Shown here: in pieces, positions 30,635 to 32,955 of the stretch
Layout: each line of letters begins with the position of its first letter
Numbering within the stretch: the first letter of the stretch is position 1
Source: Gemmatimonadota bacterium
Lineage (GTDB): Bacteria; Gemmatimonadota; Gemmatimonadetes; Gemmatimonadales; Gemmatimonadaceae
NCBI GenBank assembly: GCA_947461225.1
Contig: CANHJV010000027.1
Location: 1-32,955 of the forward strand
Length of the DNA: 32,955 nt
Direction of reading: 5' to 3'
Notes under the pieces: model-generated
Told to the model about the DNA's origin: nothing
The model's input: only the letters and a program-made list of their open reading frames with translations
Databases searched by the model: none
Translations under genes and position numbers: made by a program

Positions 30635-32795
30635 CACGCGCCCACGCCGCGTGGTCACACCGACGGTCATCCAGATGGAGGCCGTGGAGTGCGGCGCCGC
30701 TGCCCTGGCCATCGTGCTCGCCTACTACGGCCGCATCGTCCCCCTCGAAGAACTGCGGATCTCGTGCGGTGTGTCGCGTGACGGCAGCAAGGCCAGCAAT
30801 GTGGTCCGCGCCGCCCGCACCTATGGGATGGACGCGCGCGGATTGCGGAAAGAGATCGCGGCGCTGCGCATGATGCAGGGCCCGTTGATCATTTTCTGGA
30901 AATTCAATCACTTCCTGGTGCTGGAGGGCTTCGGCCGGGGCGTGGTGTATCTCAGCGATCCGGCCGGCGGCCGGCGTTCCGTGAGCGATGAGGAATTCGA
31001 CCGCGCGTACACCGGCGTGGTGCTCGAAATCCGCCCATCGAGCACGTTCAAGAAGGGGGGGCAATCCCGCTCCATCGTGATGGCGCTCAAACGGCGGCTC
31101 ACCGGGTCGGGGGCGGCGCTGGCGTTTTCCGTGCTGCTGGGACTCCTGCTGGTCGTGCCTGGGCTCGCCTCGCCAACCTTCACGCGCCTGTTCATCGACG
31201 GCGTGCTGATTGCCAAATCGACCGTGCTGGTGCGCCCCCTGCTGCTCGTGATGGTGGCCACCATGCTGGTCACCAGCGCCGCCACGTGGCTGCAGCAACA
31301 CTATCTGCTGCGGTTCGAGACCAAGCTGTCGGTGGCGTCGTCAGGCCAATTCCTGTGGCACGTGTTGCGCGCGCCGATGACGTTTTTCACGCAGCGCTCG
31401 AGCGGCGACATCGGCTCGCGCGTGGCCACGAACGACACGATTGCCTCGGTGCTGTCGGGGCAACTGGCCACCACGGCGCTCAGCCTGCTGACGTCGGTGT
31501 TCTATCTCGCCGTGTTGTTCTCGTACGATATCACGCTGGCCCTCGTGTCCATGGCGGCCGCCGCCCTGAACGTGGTGGCGCTCCGTGTGGTGGGAGAGGT
31601 GCGGGCCGCGGGCAACCGCAAGCTGCAGGCGGATCAGGGCAATCTCGTGGGCACCACGATGTACGGCCTGCAGTCCATCGAAACACTCAAGGCCGGCGGC
31701 AACGAGTCGGACTTCTTCACGCGGTGGGCCGGATTTCAGGCCAAGGTCGTGACCGGCACCGGTGAATTGGCCGTGCCCTCGTTGCTCGTGAGCACGGTGC
31801 CGATGGTGCTCTCGGCGCTCACCACCGTCACGATTCTCTGGCTGGGCGGCCTGCGCGTGATGGACGGCGTGCTCACGATCGGCGCGCTGATGGCCTTTCA
31901 GACGCTGTCCGCCAGCTTCATGGGCCCGGTGACGCAGCTGGTGGGACTCGGTGCCACCGTGCAGATGCTCGAGGCCGACATGAACCGGCTGGACGACGTG
32001 ATGCAGTACCCGATCGATCCGCAGCTCGCGCCGGACGCCGAGCACGGGACCCTGTCCGACGCCGCGCACATCGTGAAGCTGTCGGGAACGATCGAACTGC
32101 GGAACGTCACCTTCGGGTACAGTCGCCTCGAGCCGCCGTTGATTACCGATTTCAACTTGACCGTGCGCCCCGGTGAGCGCGTCGCACTCGTGGGCGGCAC
32201 CGGCAGCGGCAAGTCCACGGTGGCGCGTCTTGTGACCGGCCTGCAGGAACCGTGGTCGGGCGAGGTGCTCTTCGACGGGAAACCGCGCCGCGCTTATCCG
32301 CGTCGCGTGCTGACCGACTCGATCGGTCTGGTGGATCAGGAGATTTTTCTCTTCGACGGGACGCTGCGCGACAACCTGACCATGTGGGATAGCACGCTGG
32401 GCGATGCGCGCATCGTGCAAGCCGCGAAGGACGCGTGCATTCACGACGATGTCGCCGCCAGGCCGGGTGCGTACGACGGGCGGGTGGACGAAGGGGGACG
32501 CAACTTCAGCGGCGGACAGCGCCAGCGGCTGGAGATTGCGCGGGCGCTGGTGGGCGATCCCACGATCGTCGTGCTCGATGAGGCCACCAGCGCCCTCGAC
32601 GCCACCACGGAAAAGCGGGTGGATGACAACCTTCGCCGACGCGGGTGCACGTGCCTGATCGTGGCGCACCGGCTCAGCACGATCCGCGACTGTGATGAAA
32701 TTATCGTGCTCGAACGCGGCGTGGTCGTGCAGCGCGGCACGCACGACGAGTTGAAGGCCCTTGATGGCGCATACGCCCGGTTGATCGCCAGTTGA
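30624..32795 (+). CDS. NHLM-type bacteriocin exporter: C39 peptidase-ABC transporter
   Basis: The predicted product has 723 residues. Residues 10-135 form a C39 peptidase with Gln17, catalytic Cys23 (QMEAVECGAAAL), His96 (KFNHFLVLEG) and Asp112 (YLSDPAGG). Residues about 160-440 form the six-helix exporter domain. The ATPase has Walker A at about 524 (GGTGSGKST), signature FSGGQRQ at about 628, Walker B VVLDEATSALD and H-loop VAHRLST. It would cleave leaders after a double-Gly-type site during export of a ribosomally made peptide. The start is a TTG at 30624, overlapping the HlyD gene by 11 bases. The homology (RRVVTPTV) starts close behind it, and no better ATG exists before Met18. All catalytic residues are intact. 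Confidence 0.92.
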   Translation: MAFNTRPRRVVTPTVIQMEAVECGAAALAIVLAYYGRIVPLEELRISCGVSRDGSKASNVVRAARTYGMDARGLRKEIAALRMMQGPLIIFWKFNHFLVLEGFGRGVVYLSDPAGGRRSVSDEEFDRAYTGVVLEIRPSSTFKKGGQSRSIVMALKRRLTGSGAALAFSVLLGLLLVVPGLASPTFTRLFIDGVLIAKSTVLVRPLLLVMVATMLVTSAATWLQQHYLLRFETKLSVASSGQFLWHVLRAPMTFFTQRSSGDIGSRVATNDTIASVLSGQLATTALSLLTSVFYLAVLFSYDITLALVSMAAAALNVVALRVVGEVRAAGNRKLQADQGNLVGTTMYGLQSIETLKAGGNESDFFTRWAGFQAKVVTGTGELAVPSLLVSTVPMVLSALTTVTILWLGGLRVMDGVLTIGALMAFQTLSASFMGPVTQLVGLGATVQMLEADMNRLDDVMQYPIDPQLAPDAEHGTLSDAAHIVKLSGTIELRNVTFGYSRLEPPLITDFNLTVRPGERVALVGGTGSGKSTVARLVTGLQEPWSGEVLFDGKPRRAYPRRVLTDSIGLVDQEIFLFDGTLRDNLTMWDSTLGDARIVQAAKDACIHDDVAARPGAYDGRVDEGGRNFSGGQRQRLEIARALVGDPTIVVLDEATSALDATTEKRVDDNLRRRGCTCLIVAHRLSTIRDCDEIIVLERGVVVQRGTHDELKALDGAYARLIAS

Positions 32796-32818
32796 CGCCG
32801 CCCACCACCTCTGCGTTC

Positions 32819-32955
32819 ATGCGCTCCCTGTTCGAGACCGGCGTCGCCCGCGCGGTCGCGGGCAATGCGCCGTTCCTCCTCGACGGCGTGGACCGCGTGT
32901 GGCTGGTGCGCACCGGCCATCTCGAACTGTTCCTCGTCCGGACGGGAAACGACAC
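32819..32955 (+). CDS. NHLM-type bacteriocin system second ABC protein, N-terminal fragment (cut by window end)
   Basis: About 45 residues are visible from ATG 32819: MRSLFETGVARAVAGNAPFL, then LDGVDRVWLV, then RTGHLELFLV. This fits the N-terminal cyclic-nucleotide-binding-like region of the second ABC component that accompanies the C39 exporter in NHLM clusters. An in-frame TTG at 32792 overlaps the preceding stop (TTGA) and would follow the overlap pattern of this operon, adding nine residues; no ribosome-binding sequence distinguishes the two. The catalytic ABC part lies beyond the right edge. Confidence 0.7.
   Translation, partial: MRSLFETGVARAVAGNAPFLLDGVDRVWLVRTGHLELFLVRTGND

Noticed and set aside
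31341-32744. A 467-codon minus-strand open frame antisense to the C39-ABC exporter
   Set aside because: Arg/His-rich with no domain signal; the exporter on the plus strand has every catalytic motif.

Overview
The window looks like chromosome from a GC-rich, Gram-negative-type bacterium, most plausibly of the Gemmatimonadota. The evidence is a TonB-dependent receptor with an N-terminal carboxypeptidase-like domain beside a DUF4249 lipoprotein, an outer-membrane beta-barrel protein, many lipoproteins, and a Ser/Thr kinase fused to a TolB/FlgO-like domain and TPRs. The phylum is inferred from gene content; no rRNA or tRNA gene was seen.

Positions 1-12417 are mostly metabolic and envelope genes: the tail of a saccharopine-dehydrogenase-like protein, a lipoprotein alpha/beta-hydrolase, a small beta-barrel protein, a PQQ-type sugar dehydrogenase with an altered catalytic histidine position, a TonB receptor/DUF4249 pair, a DHCW-motif cupin, an amino-acid-binding lipoprotein whose domain order looks circularly permuted, a Na/phosphate cotransporter, a family 3 glycoside hydrolase and a branched-chain-type solute-binding lipoprotein. 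A 123-bp nested palindrome built from four copies of one 19-bp unit fills the gap between the permuted binding protein and the cupin, ending 1 nt before the cupin start codon.

Positions 12498-26339 form a dense signalling island: GPP34 - RsbW-like kinase - REC-PP2C phosphatase (plus strand); a degenerate RsbW-like/GNAT fusion and a 1394-residue hybrid histidine kinase (minus strand); STAS protein - second GPP34 (plus); REC-class III nucleotide cyclase (minus); class II cyclic-nucleotide phosphodiesterase (plus); Ser/Thr kinase-TPR (minus). The receiver domains of the phosphatase and the cyclase are about 80% identical by hand count, which suggests that one phosphorelay drives both a partner switch and cyclic-nucleotide synthesis. 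Two paralogous GPP34 (GOLPH3-like) proteins are co-transcribed with the two halves of the partner switch. This is my main candidate for an undescribed system.

Positions 26587-32955 are a tightly overlapping plus-strand operon: a fused TrpX-type binding protein/permease, its ATPase, then three genes of an NHLM/NHLP-type peptide exporter (HlyD-like protein, C39 peptidase-ABC exporter, and the start of the second ABC protein, cut by the window end). No cargo peptide gene is visible; it may lie beyond the right edge.
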